NCBI GenBank assembly: GCA_963843085.1
Contig: CAWJJG010000005.1
Coordinates: 1-64,000 of the forward strand
Reading direction: 5' to 3'
DNA: 64,000 bases
DNA from: DASUPK01 sp963843085
GTDB taxonomy: Bacteria > Actinomycetota > Thermoleophilia > Solirubrobacterales > 70-9
Shown: one piece after another, positions 1 through 7,381 of the stretch
Numbering within the stretch: the stretch's first letter is position 1
How the letters are laid out: each line of letters begins with the position of its first letter
Notes under the pieces: generated by a model
The model's database searches: none
What the model saw: only the letters and a program-made list of their open reading frames with translations
What the model was told of the DNA's origin: nothing
Program-made: the position numbers and the translations under genes

Positions 1-604
1 GGTACGAGGCCCGTGCCTCGTCGAAGTGCCCGAGGCCGGATTGACACCTGGCGAGCCAGACCCAGCTCCAGGGACCGTGCGCCGCGATGCGCGTGTAGTG
101 GCGCAGGTGTGGCAGCGCCTCCCTGAAGCGCCCGAGGTCGCTGAGCGTGTAGCCGAGCCCGAAGTGAGCCATCGGATCCCCGGACTGAAGACAGCAGCGC
201 CACCAGAAGAGCTCCTGCTCGTATTCCTCGTTCGCCCCGGACTCGGTCGCGCGGTCGAAGAAGTCGCGGTTGATCGAGTTCTCGCCGTCGAAGAACTTCG
301 CGGCCTCACGTGCAATCCGATGAGCGCCGGCGCCCCGCAGCACCAGCAATGGCGCCTCGAAGCGGCCCGCTTCGAGGATCGCGCGCTCCTCGTCGTCCGT
401 GGGCAGCCACTCGGAGAAGTCTTCGATGCGGAAGCCGACGACCCGTCCACCCGGCCGGTCCAGGAGAAAGTGGAAGCTCTCGCCCACCTCCCGCCACTGG
501 TCGGACGCCTGTCCGTCGTCCACGCGGCCCGCCTCGAGCGCGGTCAGATAGTCGTAGTGCACATCGTGGCTCAGGTAGAGCGGCCGTCTCGAGCGGTCGG
601 TCAC
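1..604 (-). CDS. TPR-repeat protein, 3' part cut by window edge
   Basis: The minus-strand frame opens with GTG at 604 and runs off the window start, giving about 200 residues. The N-terminal half is unrecognised (starts MTDRSRRPLYLSHDVHYD). The C-terminal part, from about residue 125, has the spacing of tetratricopeptide repeats: WWRCCLQSGDPMAHFGLGYT, then LGRFREALPHLRHY, then WVWLARCQSGLGHFDEARA. TPRs are protein-binding scaffolds, so this is probably an adaptor rather than an enzyme. Its GTG overlaps the stop of the upstream gene as GTGA, so it is the last visible member of a tightly packed operon. The plus-strand open frames over it have no recognisable content. Confidence 0.7.
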   Translation of the reverse strand, partial: MTDRSRRPLYLSHDVHYDYLTALEAGRVDDGQASDQWREVGESFHFLLDRPGGRVVGFRIEDFSEWLPTDDEERAILEAGRFEAPLLVLRGAGAHRIAREAAKFFDGENSINRDFFDRATESGANEEYEQELFWWRCCLQSGDPMAHFGLGYTLSDLGRFREALPHLRHYTRIAAHGPWSWVWLARCQSGLGHFDEARASY

Positions 605-1641
605 GGCTCGACCCTCGGCTCGCACTCGGTCCAGTCGCCGCCCTCCAGCCTCAACGTCGGCTCCGGCTCGGGTTCAACCTCGATCGGGAGATCGGGAGCG
701 ACCAGGATCGTCAGGAATCCGGTGCGCTTCGCGCGGTCACGCAACCCGATGCTTCGGGTCAGCGACGTGACCTCTACGATCCGGCCCCCCTCCAGACGCG
801 GGCCGACGTCCCGCGCGGTCGGCCAGGCCAGGGATCCGAGCCGGATCCGGCCGGACTCCGAGCACACCTCCACGCCCTCGTAATCCCAGGTGGCCTTGCG
901 CACGAGGCGGAGTCGCCTGCCGGGATCGAACTCCTCGCTCTCGAACGCACCGATCGCCTCCTGTCCGCGAACTCGCACCGTGCAGATCCGGATCCCCGGC
1001 AGGTCCTGGACGCGCGTGTACACCTCTTCGGGCGAGCTTGAGGGCGAACCCACGACCTGCGGCCACACCCCCACCCTCAGCCACCTGCGGTCGACGCTGA
1101 CGCGGGAGGTCCGTCGGAGACGAAGGCGGACTCCCTGAAGCAGGGTCTGCTGCAGGACCTCCGGCGCAAGGCCGATCCCCCTGACCCAACACCACTCGCC
1201 TGCATGCTCGGGGCGCGGCAGCGGGACCACGGGCACCCCGTACCGGCGAGCGACGGCGTAGATGCCGGTGAGCCTTTCCGAGCTCACCAGATGCGACGCC
1301 GGCTCGAAGAGAAGCTTCGGGCGAGCGAACTCGGCCCGGAATCCGACCTGGTGCAGCTCGATGCGGCCCCAGGCCTCGACCACACCTGCGACCCCATCGG
1401 TCATGAACGACTCGACCCAGTCGGAGATTCGGGCCTGCGGGTGGAGCGCATAGAGCCCGCACTCGCAGCCAGATCGCGGGGCCGGATGGTTGCTGTCGAG
1501 ACAAACCGCCTGGGTCGGCTCGCCGTCGGCGGCCCAAGCCTCGGATGAGCCGATGCCGCGACCACGAAGCTCGAGATCGTCGGAGAGGCTCCAGGCCCGG
1601 ATCCCCTCGATCCTCCCCGCGAAGAACGGCGCGTCGCTCAC
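601..1641 (-). CDS. Hypothetical protein with HxAP-CxCGLYALHP motif
   Basis: 346 residues, GTG start at 1641. The first ~150 residues share a layout with the product of 1814-2968: an aromatic G-I-R-x-W start, a conserved Cys, then SNHPAPRSGCECGLYALHP near residue 50, then a strand ending VVEAWGRIELHQVGFRAE. The Cys-x-Cys-Gly-Leu-Tyr motif could be a metal or redox site, but I do not know a function for this family. The C-terminal half is unrelated to the paralogue and ends with a Glu/Pro-rich stretch (EVEPEPEPT). It overlaps both neighbours by 4 bp (GTGA at each junction), so it is co-translated with them. No signal peptide or membrane helix is visible. Confidence 0.65.
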   Translation of the reverse strand: MSDAPFFAGRIEGIRAWSLSDDLELRGRGIGSSEAWAADGEPTQAVCLDSNHPAPRSGCECGLYALHPQARISDWVESFMTDGVAGVVEAWGRIELHQVGFRAEFARPKLLFEPASHLVSSERLTGIYAVARRYGVPVVPLPRPEHAGEWCWVRGIGLAPEVLQQTLLQGVRLRLRRTSRVSVDRRWLRVGVWPQVVGSPSSSPEEVYTRVQDLPGIRICTVRVRGQEAIGAFESEEFDPGRRLRLVRKATWDYEGVEVCSESGRIRLGSLAWPTARDVGPRLEGGRIVEVTSLTRSIGLRDRAKRTGFLTILVAPDLPIEVEPEPEPTLRLEGGDWTECEPRVEP

Positions 1642-1817
1642 GACAGGCTCCTGGCGGGCTCCTTCCCCGGTTCGCGCTCCGGCGTCGGCTCCTCGGCCGG
1701 CTCGGGGACGGGCTCCGAGGGCGCCGGATCACGCTCTCGCTCCGGCTGTGCCGGCGCGGTTTCGGGTTGCTCGATCGGCTCGACGATGATCGTGCGGGAT
1801 GGGCCGGGAAGAGTCAT
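1638..1817 (-). CDS. Small Pro/Glu-rich protein (59 aa)
   Basis: A 59-codon frame lies exactly between the two paralogous genes. It starts at ATG 1817, which overlaps the upstream stop as ATGA, and its TGA overlaps the next GTG as GTGA. The product begins MTLPGPSRTIIVEPIEQPET and is then almost entirely Pro, Glu, Arg and Ala, so it should be disordered. Perfect fit into a 4-bp-overlap operon is the main support, since composition alone could arise by chance in this GC-rich DNA. A similar Glu/Pro-rich tail is found at the end of the next protein (601-1641). Confidence 0.5.
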   Translation of the reverse strand: MTLPGPSRTIIVEPIEQPETAPAQPERERDPAPSEPVPEPAEEPTPEREPGKEPARSLS

Positions 1818-2968
1818 GACCTTGATTTAGTCGCCGGAACGCCCGGCTTTCTGACGCCGCTCATCGGCTTGGAGATGGTCTGAGCGACGTGGCCTGCACG
1901 CAGGGGTCCGTACACCGCGCGCACGCGGATCAGCAGCGGATGAGGCCAGTGGCACAGCCGCGGTTTCATCCTCGCCACCGGAACCGTCGATCGGCCCTTC
2001 GGTACGGCGCCGACCGCCCGGGTCGCACGCCCGAGATCCTTCCCGGAGTGGCTGATCGCGGCGATTTGCAGGTGGAGTTCTTGGACCGGCCGTCTCGCTC
2101 GCACGACCGCGTTGACCCGGCATTTCGCTCGGTCGGCCAAGATCCGCTCCACTCTCGCCGGCGCCTTCCACTGCTTCTCGTCGCCCCAACCGAAGAGGAT
2201 CGCCCCCGCGATGAAGATCACCACGGCCGCCCAGAAGGCGTACCAGATCGCGGCGAACGCCCAGAAGAGGCCGATCATCGCCGCCTCCCCGATCCGCTGA
2301 AGTCGGCTGCGTCCGTCGGGCTGACCGGCGGGCGGAGGCATCGAGGGCGGCGTCCACGTCGAGCGGCCGAGGTCCACGACGTCCGGCCCATCCGTCTGGG
2401 GCGGCTCGAGGAGCGTCGCGAGCGCGGCCTGATCGAGAACCCCGCCCCGGCGCTCGCAATAGTCGACCAGGTCCTGGGCTCCGTCGACCTCGAGGAGTTC
2501 AGCGCGATGAAGCCGTGCCACCCGTTCGATCCCCCGCCGCCGAAACGTCGACCAGCTCTGCCCGACGATCAGGGCGACCGGTCGCGCGCGCTCGGCGCGA
2601 AAACCCGTCTCATGGACCTCGATGCGCCCGACTGCCTCGACCAGGCCGCTGATCTCGCCCAGCTCGAGTGACAGCTCGTCCTCCGGGGTCTGCGCCTCCG
2701 TCTCGCCCCAGTAGAGCGCCTGGTGCTCGAGGGCCTGCTCGAGATGTGGGTGAAGCGAATAGAGCCCGCACGAGCAGCCCGGGCTCGGCACCGGATCTCC
2801 CCGGCTGTGATGCCCGGAGAGACATCGTGCCTGCGTCCACCGCCCCTTCGCCTCCCAGAGGGAATCGCCGAACGAGGCGCAGAGTCGCAGATCGCCATTC
2901 CGTACCACCCTTACCGCCCAGGTACGCAGACCCAGGATGCTGCCGGGGAAGAGCGGCGGTTCCGTCAT
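1814..2968 (-). CDS. Hypothetical membrane protein, paralogue of the 601-1641 product
   Basis: 384 residues, ATG at 2968 overlapping the upstream TAA by one base. The N-terminal ~150 residues carry the same module as the 601-1641 product: LGLRTWAV, then SGHHSRGDPVPSPGCSCGLY near residue 60, then VEAVGRIEVHETGFRAERAR. Here a Pro-rich linker (about 195-215) follows, then one strongly hydrophobic segment around 232-265 (GLFWAFAAIWYAFWAAVVIF), then a basic tail. So the shared module would be held on one side of the membrane with the C-terminus on the other. Function unknown. It is the second gene of a five-gene operon running down to the window start. Confidence 0.65.
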   Translation of the reverse strand: MTEPPLFPGSILGLRTWAVRVVRNGDLRLCASFGDSLWEAKGRWTQARCLSGHHSRGDPVPSPGCSCGLYSLHPHLEQALEHQALYWGETEAQTPEDELSLELGEISGLVEAVGRIEVHETGFRAERARPVALIVGQSWSTFRRRGIERVARLHRAELLEVDGAQDLVDYCERRGGVLDQAALATLLEPPQTDGPDVVDLGRSTWTPPSMPPPAGQPDGRSRLQRIGEAAMIGLFWAFAAIWYAFWAAVVIFIAGAILFGWGDEKQWKAPARVERILADRAKCRVNAVVRARRPVQELHLQIAAISHSGKDLGRATRAVGAVPKGRSTVPVARMKPRLCHWPHPLLIRVRAVYGPLRAGHVAQTISKPMSGVRKPGVPATKSRS

Positions 2969-3390
2969 TAGAGCCCCCGGTTGAGCACCTCGGCGACTGC
3001 GTGCGGCGCCGTGTCCTCGGCGCTCAGCAGCTCGAGCTCGAACTCGAGGACGGAGCGGATCGGGTCCGCCGGTCGCCCCGAGAGCCCGCGATGGCAGCAG
3101 TCGCGCGCCTCATCGAAGCGGCCAAGCCGCCGCAGGGTCTCGGCCAGGATGAGCTGGTCGGCGGCCGGGCCGATCCGGGTGATCTGGGTTCCCTCATCGA
3201 GTGCCATGCTCCAGAACTCGACGGCGCGCTCTCGACAGGGCGCTGCGTCCTCATGGTCGTCCTGGGCCTCGCAGCGCCAGGCCGCCAGCAGGGCGCCCCA
3301 GCCGGCGGCTGCGTGCCCGGCCTTGGTCTCCGCCCATCGGCTGAGCCAGGCGTCGATCGTCGCGTTACCGTTTCCGTTCGGGGCTCCCAT
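2968..3390 (-). CDS. Small TPR-like helical protein
   Basis: 140 residues from ATG 3390. It is helical and Ala/Arg-rich with a TPR-like signature near the end: ILAETLRRLGRFDEARDCCH, followed by a second helix pair. This resembles the repeats of the product of 1-604, so the operon begins and ends with helical-repeat proteins. Its stop overlaps the next start (TAATG). It is the first gene of the minus-strand operon, and its start faces the sigma factor gene 107 bp away, so the short gap 3391-3497 should hold divergent promoters; I see no clear -35/-10 pair there. Confidence 0.6.
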   Translation of the reverse strand: MGAPNGNGNATIDAWLSRWAETKAGHAAAGWGALLAAWRCEAQDDHEDAAPCRERAVEFWSMALDEGTQITRIGPAADQLILAETLRRLGRFDEARDCCHRGLSGRPADPIRSVLEFELELLSAEDTAPHAVAEVLNRGL

Positions 3391-3497
3391 CCAGGCATTG
3401 GGTCGGCCCCGAACGTTCCGTCTGACACGGACGCTAGTTTTTGTCGGCTCTCCGGCGTTCCCCCCGGCCGGTCGGCATCTCTCTAGGAGGAGAGGAC

Positions 3498-4220
3498 TTG
3501 AACTTCCGGCAACTCAGCGACCCCGAACTCGCGCGCCTCGGCAAGGAGGACCAGCCCGCCCTGTTCGAGTACATGGTCTCGGCGCGGCGAGCCGGACGGC
3601 TCGAGGACGCAAAGCGCGCCGCCCAGATCCTCGCCTACTCCTACGACCGGATCGTGACCGGATTCATGTGGCGCAAGATCGGCAGCAAGGGACCGATGGT
3701 CGTTGAGGAGCTCGCCGGGCAGACCCTGGCCGACGCGGTCCGCGCCGCCGGCAACTTCAAGGGTCAGACCATGGGCGAGTTCCGCTCGCTCGTCTTCACC
3801 ATCGCCAGGCGGCGAAGGGCCGACTACCTCGAGAAGCACTCGATCAAGGATGAGAGGGGAGAGAAGAAGCAGGTGGTCGAGGAGCCCTGGGAGAAGGATT
3901 TCGGGGAGGGTGCGACCGAGCGTCCCGCCGACGGCCGCCACGAGACCGATCCCACGGACGCGATCGGGAAGAAGAGCATCTTCACCCAGGCGTTCGACGA
4001 GCTGAATCAGGAGTCACACAAGCTCGTCATCTGCCTGATTCGCTTCTATGACCTTCCACACAAGGAGGTCGCCGAAAAGGTCAACAGTCAGTTCGGCGAT
4101 CAATTGACCGACCCAATGACAGAGCAGAATGTCAACCAGATCAACAGCCGCTTCGACAAGAGGCTGGATGAGCTGCTGCGAGAGGCAGAGGATCCTCCGC
4201 CTCCCGATCACGATGACTGA
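3498..4220 (+). CDS. Sigma-70 family (ECF-like) RNA polymerase sigma factor
   Basis: I start it at TTG 3498 because a near-perfect ribosome site (AGGAGGAGAG, 3486-3495) sits just upstream; a longer reading from 3441 lacks this. About 240 residues. The N-terminal half (QPALFEYMVSARR ... AGNFKGQTMGEFRSLVFTIA) looks like sigma region 2, ending in a basic RRRRADYLEKHS stretch. The C-terminal part (FDELNQESHKLVICLIRFYD, then LPHKEVAEKV) has the helix-turn-helix spacing of region 4.2. It would direct RNA polymerase to a small set of promoters, perhaps those of the divergent operon. It overlaps the next gene by 8 bp. Confidence 0.75.
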   Translation: MNFRQLSDPELARLGKEDQPALFEYMVSARRAGRLEDAKRAAQILAYSYDRIVTGFMWRKIGSKGPMVVEELAGQTLADAVRAAGNFKGQTMGEFRSLVFTIARRRRADYLEKHSIKDERGEKKQVVEEPWEKDFGEGATERPADGRHETDPTDAIGKKSIFTQAFDELNQESHKLVICLIRFYDLPHKEVAEKVNSQFGDQLTDPMTEQNVNQINSRFDKRLDELLREAEDPPPPDHDD

Positions 4221-4854
4221 CGTCGACCGACTCCTGCGGGACTACATACAGCGATTCGAGGAGGGAGGCTCGGTCGATCCGAGCGACCTCTTCGAGGGCC
4301 TCGAGCGGGGCGACCAGCGAAAGCTCGCCGTGCTGATCGAGGGATACCTCGAGCACGCCGCCCGGCCGCAGGAATGGGACCCGGAGGGATTCGAGGGATC
4401 CGTCGCCCAACGCGCGGTCGAGCAGGTCGCCGCGGAATGGGAAGCGGAGGCGACGCCGAGCGAACTCGTCCGCCTGCGAAACGAGCGCAAGATCTCCCGA
4501 GAGGAACTGGTCGCGAAGCTCGCCGACTCCCTCGGCGTCTCGGGCATGCGCGAGAAGGTCGCCGCCTATTACCACCGCCTCGAGCGTGGCCTGCTGCCGG
4601 CCGAGGGTGTCTCCGCAAAGGTGTGGGACGCGTTGGCCGGGCTGCTCGGAGCCTCGAGCGACTCCCTCCGCGATGCGGCCTCAGCGATGCAGGGCCCAGC
4701 CGATGCGGCGAGGGGGCCGGCCTATGCCCGGACCGCAGCGCCCCCGCCCGAGGAATACCGGGTCGAGCATTCGACGGCGGAGGAGGTGGCCGGCATGGCG
4801 TCACCAGGTACCGCCGAGCCCGACGAGGTGGACCGCCTCTTCACCGGGGGCTGA
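4213..4854 (+). CDS. HTH (XRE-like) regulator paired with the sigma factor
   Basis: 213 residues from ATG 4213, overlapping the sigma factor stop (ATGACTGA). Residues about 1-60 are acidic and helical. Residues about 85-155 read as a Cro/CI-type fold: LRNERKISREELVAKLADSL, then a recognition helix and YYHRLERGLLPAEGVS. The tail is Pro/Ala-rich. Placement between a sigma factor and an ImmA/IrrE protease suggests it is the substrate or partner of the protease and perhaps an anti-sigma or repressor; that is inference from the ImmR/ImmA and DdrO/IrrE precedents. No transmembrane segment, so it is cytoplasmic. Confidence 0.6.
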   Translation: MTDVDRLLRDYIQRFEEGGSVDPSDLFEGLERGDQRKLAVLIEGYLEHAARPQEWDPEGFEGSVAQRAVEQVAAEWEAEATPSELVRLRNERKISREELVAKLADSLGVSGMREKVAAYYHRLERGLLPAEGVSAKVWDALAGLLGASSDSLRDAASAMQGPADAARGPAYARTAAPPPEEYRVEHSTAEEVAGMASPGTAEPDEVDRLFTGG

Positions 4855-4893
4855 CGGCTGGACGGGACGCGGCCGGGCGGTTACGTTCCCGGC

Positions 4894-5453
4894 GTGGAGG
4901 ACGTCGAGCTTCAGGCGGAGGCCGTTCTCGCCGGCGTTCCGGATTGGATCTGGAACGGCGAGCGACTTCCGGTGCCCGTGGACACGATCGCCGACTCGCA
5001 TGCTTCGGCCTGCTGATCCGTGAGGTCGATGACATGAGCTCCGCTCCCGGCGCGCCGGAGCTCCGTGAGGGCCAGTCGCTATCCGGCCTGCTGCTCGCCG
5101 GCCCAGGTGAGATCTGGGTGAACGCTGAGGAGGCAAGGCAGTGGCCGGGCCGGAAGCGCTTCACGATCGGCCACGAACTCGGCCACTGGGTCATGCACCG
5201 AGAACCCGGCCAGCAGTCGCTCTTCTGCCGCCACGCCGAGGTCGACGAGGAGGACGGCGACTCAGAGCACGACCGCGCCGCCGAGATCGAGCGCGAGGCA
5301 AACGCCTTCGCCGCGGCCTTCACGATGCCGGCCCACCTGATCCGCGAGCACTACGAGCGCTGGCGCCACGAACCCGACTGCCACGCCCGCCTCTGCAAGC
5401 TCTTCAACTCGTCGGGTGCGGCGATGGGGCACCGGCTTCATGCGGTGATCTGA
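4894..5453 (+). CDS. ImmA/IrrE-family metallopeptidase, frameshifted
   Basis: GTG at 4894 opens a frame (VEDVELQAEAVLAGVPDWIW ... PVPVDTIADSHA) that stops at about 5012; the natural continuation (FGLLIREVDDMSSAPG) is in the next frame. A one-base loss near 4997-5003 (inside GCATGC) would join them. The joined protein is about 186 residues with the zinc-binding motif FTIGHELGHWVMHRE and a downstream EREANAFAAAFTMP Glu/Ala helix, both hallmarks of ImmA/IrrE proteases that cleave XRE-type repressors. With the preceding sigma and HTH genes it forms a three-gene regulatory set. The family match is firm; whether the break is real or a sequence error is open. Confidence 0.7.
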
Positions 5454-5466
5454 TCCTCCAAGCAGC

Positions 5467-5492
5467 GAACGACCCGCCGAAGCGGGCCGTTC
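5467..5492. terminator. Stem-loop after the metallopeptidase gene
   Basis: GAACG-A-CCCGC, loop CGAA, GCGGG-C-CGTTC: ten base pairs with one A/C mismatch, 14 bp after the stop at 5453. There is no T-run on either side, so it is a hairpin-type terminator or an mRNA end structure rather than a classical intrinsic terminator. Confidence 0.5.
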
Positions 5493-5545
5493 GGGGTGAA
5501 GCCGGGACCGAGGCCCCGGCGCACGGTTGAGGTCATCAAGTCTAA

Positions 5546-5580
5546 GGCGCGGAGGGCGCCGGACTCGAACCGGAACCGAC
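5546..5580 (-). other. tRNA 3'-end-like remnant (possible attachment site)
   Basis: Read on the minus strand this stretch has a T-arm-like hairpin (CCGG, TTCGAGT, CCGG), then CGCCCTCC, then G and CGCC, i.e. the 3' end of a tRNA with G as discriminator base. I find no matching 5' half (GGAGGGCG) upstream and no convincing anticodon arm, so it is not a complete tRNA gene. Such 3' fragments are often left by integrated elements. Weak evidence on its own. Confidence 0.3.
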
Positions 5581-5589
5581 CCTTCCAGG

Positions 5590-5796
5590 TCAGGCGCGCT
5601 GCCGCGGCGAGATCCGTGCATCGCCGGCCGAATCCCTCGGCTCCCGCAGCATGAAGATCGCCATCACGATGGCCACGGGAGCCATCCCGGCGAAGAACAC
5701 CGCCGTCTCTCCCCAACCGAGCCAGGTCGCAATCAGCGTGCCGACCAGAGCAACCGGGATCGCCACCGCAAAAAAGCGCGCGCTCTCACGACTCAC
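5590..5796 (-). CDS. Small two-helix membrane protein
   Basis: 68 residues if started at GTG 5796, which has GAGG four bases upstream; the same frame is open to 5931 but the extra N-terminus is not protein-like. Two hydrophobic segments, FFAVAIPVALVGTLIATWLG and VFFAGMAPVAIVMAIFML, separated by a short WGET turn, then a charged tail. Unrecognised; probably an inner-membrane hairpin protein. Confidence 0.5.
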   Translation of the reverse strand: MSRESARFFAVAIPVALVGTLIATWLGWGETAVFFAGMAPVAIVMAIFMLREPRDSAGDARISPRQRA

Positions 5797-5937
5797 GAAC
5801 CTCAGGATAACTCCCGCACCAGCACCGCTGCATAGCTCGCCAACGTCGAAACCGGATCCACGGACGGTTGAGACGAGAGGAGAGCTTGCTCTCCCCTCTG
5901 CGTCAGGTTCGGTCACTTTCCACCGACTCAACTACCG

Positions 5938-6756
5938 ATGCCCACGATCCCGACCGCCAGCCTTCCACGCAAGTTCAGCCCCAGCGCCCTCGGCATGTAC
6001 GAGGAGTGCCCGAAGCAGTTCGAATTCGCCTACCTGCTGCGGCCGGAGGTGGAGGAAGCGCAATCACCCCACCTCGTCGTCGGGAACGCCGTGCACGAGG
6101 CCCTCGCCTTCCTCTACCGGCTCCCGGTCGAGGAGCGCAGCGAGTCAGCCCTGCACCAGGCACTCCGCCACCACTGGGCCCGCATCCCGGACCGCGACCA
6201 AGCCTTTCTCAACGAGAGCGAGGAACGCGAGTGGGGACTGCAAACGCTGCGCTCGTTGAGCGACTACGCGGCCCGCTACGACCTCGGAATCCGACCGCTC
6301 CTCGTCGAGGACTGGATCCAGGCGCGCCTGCCGAACGGCCGCGTCGTCTGCGGCAGGACCGACCGCGTGGACCGCTCCGTCGGAGACCGGCCGGGAATCG
6401 AGGTCATCGACTACAAGACCGGCCGCTGCCGGATCAACGACGAAGGCCTCGCCGGCCTGATCAGCGCGCGGCTGTACGCCCTGGCCGCGACGCGGACTCT
6501 GCACGAACCCGTCGTGAAGGTCCGCTTCGTCTACGTCACCGAGGGCATCGAGCGGACCTGGAGCCCTGATGGCGATGACCTCGCCGCGATCGAGTCCGAG
6601 CTTGTCGAGCTGACCGATCGCGTCTCGAGCGACGAGATCTTCGAGGCCCGCCCCGATCCGATGCGATGCCGCTGGTGCAGCTACGCGTCGCTTTGCCCCG
6701 CGCGCGACGAGACCTCCCTGGAGGATCTCCGTGATGCCGCCACTGCGGTGTTCTAG
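5938..6756 (+). CDS. PD-(D/E)XK nuclease, Cas4/RecB-like, with Cys cluster
   Basis: 272 residues. It has the motifs of the RecB/Cas4 nuclease clan in order: a Cys near residue 24 (YEECPKQFEF), GNAVHEAL (about 50), GRTDRVD (about 140), EVIDYKTG (about 157, the D...DxK catalytic core), a helix with QxxxY-like spacing, and a terminal RCRWCSYASLCP. One N-terminal and three C-terminal cysteines match the 4Fe-4S cluster arrangement of Cas4 and AddB. It should be a DNA exonuclease or end-processing nuclease. No CRISPR array or cas gene is in the window, so it is a solo protein. A stem-loop (AGAGG..AGAGC/GCTCT..CCTCT, about 5876-5901) lies upstream. Confidence 0.8.
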   Translation: MPTIPTASLPRKFSPSALGMYEECPKQFEFAYLLRPEVEEAQSPHLVVGNAVHEALAFLYRLPVEERSESALHQALRHHWARIPDRDQAFLNESEEREWGLQTLRSLSDYAARYDLGIRPLLVEDWIQARLPNGRVVCGRTDRVDRSVGDRPGIEVIDYKTGRCRINDEGLAGLISARLYALAATRTLHEPVVKVRFVYVTEGIERTWSPDGDDLAAIESELVELTDRVSSDEIFEARPDPMRCRWCSYASLCPARDETSLEDLRDAATAVF

Positions 6757-6769
6757 GGGGAGCCGGGGC

Positions 6770-6788
6770 GTAGCACAGATTGTGCTAC
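6770..6788. promoter_or_regulatory. Palindromic operator of the RHH/MazF module
   Basis: GTAGCACA-GAT-TGTGCTAC: perfect 8-bp arms around a 3-bp centre, ending 9 bp before the antitoxin ATG at 6798. Ribbon-helix-helix antitoxins usually bind such palindromes to repress their own operon, so this is the likely autoregulatory operator and overlaps the promoter/leader. Confidence 0.65.
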
Positions 6789-6797
6789 AGTGCTTCC

Positions 6798-7046
6798 ATG
6801 GCGTCTCGGACCGTGCGCGCACGTTTGGACGAGGCCTCCGAGCAGGCGCTCGATGTGCTCATGCGCGAAGGTCGAAACGAGTCTGAGGCCGTGCGCGAGG
6901 CCCTGGTCGAGGCCGGCAAGCTGCGCACCCGGCGCTCAGCTTTGGCCGATGAGGTATCGCGACTCGCCGAGGACCCCGACGACAGCGAGGAGCGTCGCGC
7001 ACTGATGACCGACATGGATGCCGTGTCGGCCGACTGGCCGGCGTGA
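6798..7046 (+). CDS. Ribbon-helix-helix antitoxin
   Basis: 82 residues. The N-terminus (MASRTVRARLDEASEQALDV, then GRNESEAVREALVEAG) has the short strand plus two helices of a MetJ/Arc/CopG DNA-binding domain, with the S-E-A-V-R-E-A turn typical of the second helix. The acidic tail (EDPDDSEERRALMTDMDAVS) would wrap and neutralise the toxin. The stop overlaps the toxin start, giving the coupled antitoxin-then-toxin order of MazEF-like systems. It is preceded by a palindromic operator at 6770-6788. Confidence 0.8.
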   Translation: MASRTVRARLDEASEQALDVLMREGRNESEAVREALVEAGKLRTRRSALADEVSRLAEDPDDSEERRALMTDMDAVSADWPA

Positions 7047-7360
7047 CCCGAGGGGAGATCTACCGGATCAGGTTTCCGCGCGGCAAGGGGCGCGAGCAGG
7101 CCGGCGCCCGCTACGGGGTGATCGTTCAAGCGGAGGAGCTGCTGGGGCTCTCAACTGCGATCGTCGCACCGACCTCGACCTCGGCCGCAGCGGCGACGTT
7201 TCGGCCGGAGATCGAGATCGAAGGGCAACCGACGCGGGTCATGGTCGAGCAGCTGCGGGCCCTCGACATCGAGCGGCTTGACAAGCTCGCCGGGCGCCTG
7301 TCGGCACGGGAGATCGGTGCAGTCGACCAGGCCCTCGCACTCGTGCTGGACCTCGTCTAG
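7043..7360 (+). CDS. MazF/PemK-family mRNA interferase toxin
   Basis: 105 residues from GTG 7043 (GTGA overlap with the antitoxin). The N-terminus, MTRGEIYRIRFPRGKGREQ, carries the MazF start (RGEIY), then the conserved R-x-G/Y-G-V-I-V strand (GARYGVIVQAEE), the APTSTS loop, and a VMVEQLRALDIERL helix, where the V-x-x-x-Q-x-R-x-x-D pattern is standard in the family. Predicted to cut mRNA at short sequences when freed from the antitoxin. Length is normal for MazF. Confidence 0.85.
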   Translation: MTRGEIYRIRFPRGKGREQAGARYGVIVQAEELLGLSTAIVAPTSTSAAAATFRPEIEIEGQPTRVMVEQLRALDIERLDKLAGRLSAREIGAVDQALALVLDLV

Positions 7361-7381
7361 AGCCGGAGTACCGCTCGGCCC

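Noticed and set aside
26..2671. Long plus-strand open frames over the first operon
   Set aside because: Composition is shadow-like (Arg/Pro/Ser runs) and the minus-strand frames have shared motifs, coupled starts and stops, so the plus frames are by-products of high GC.
5938..6756. Part of a CRISPR-Cas locus
   Set aside because: No repeat-spacer array and no other cas gene occur anywhere in the window.
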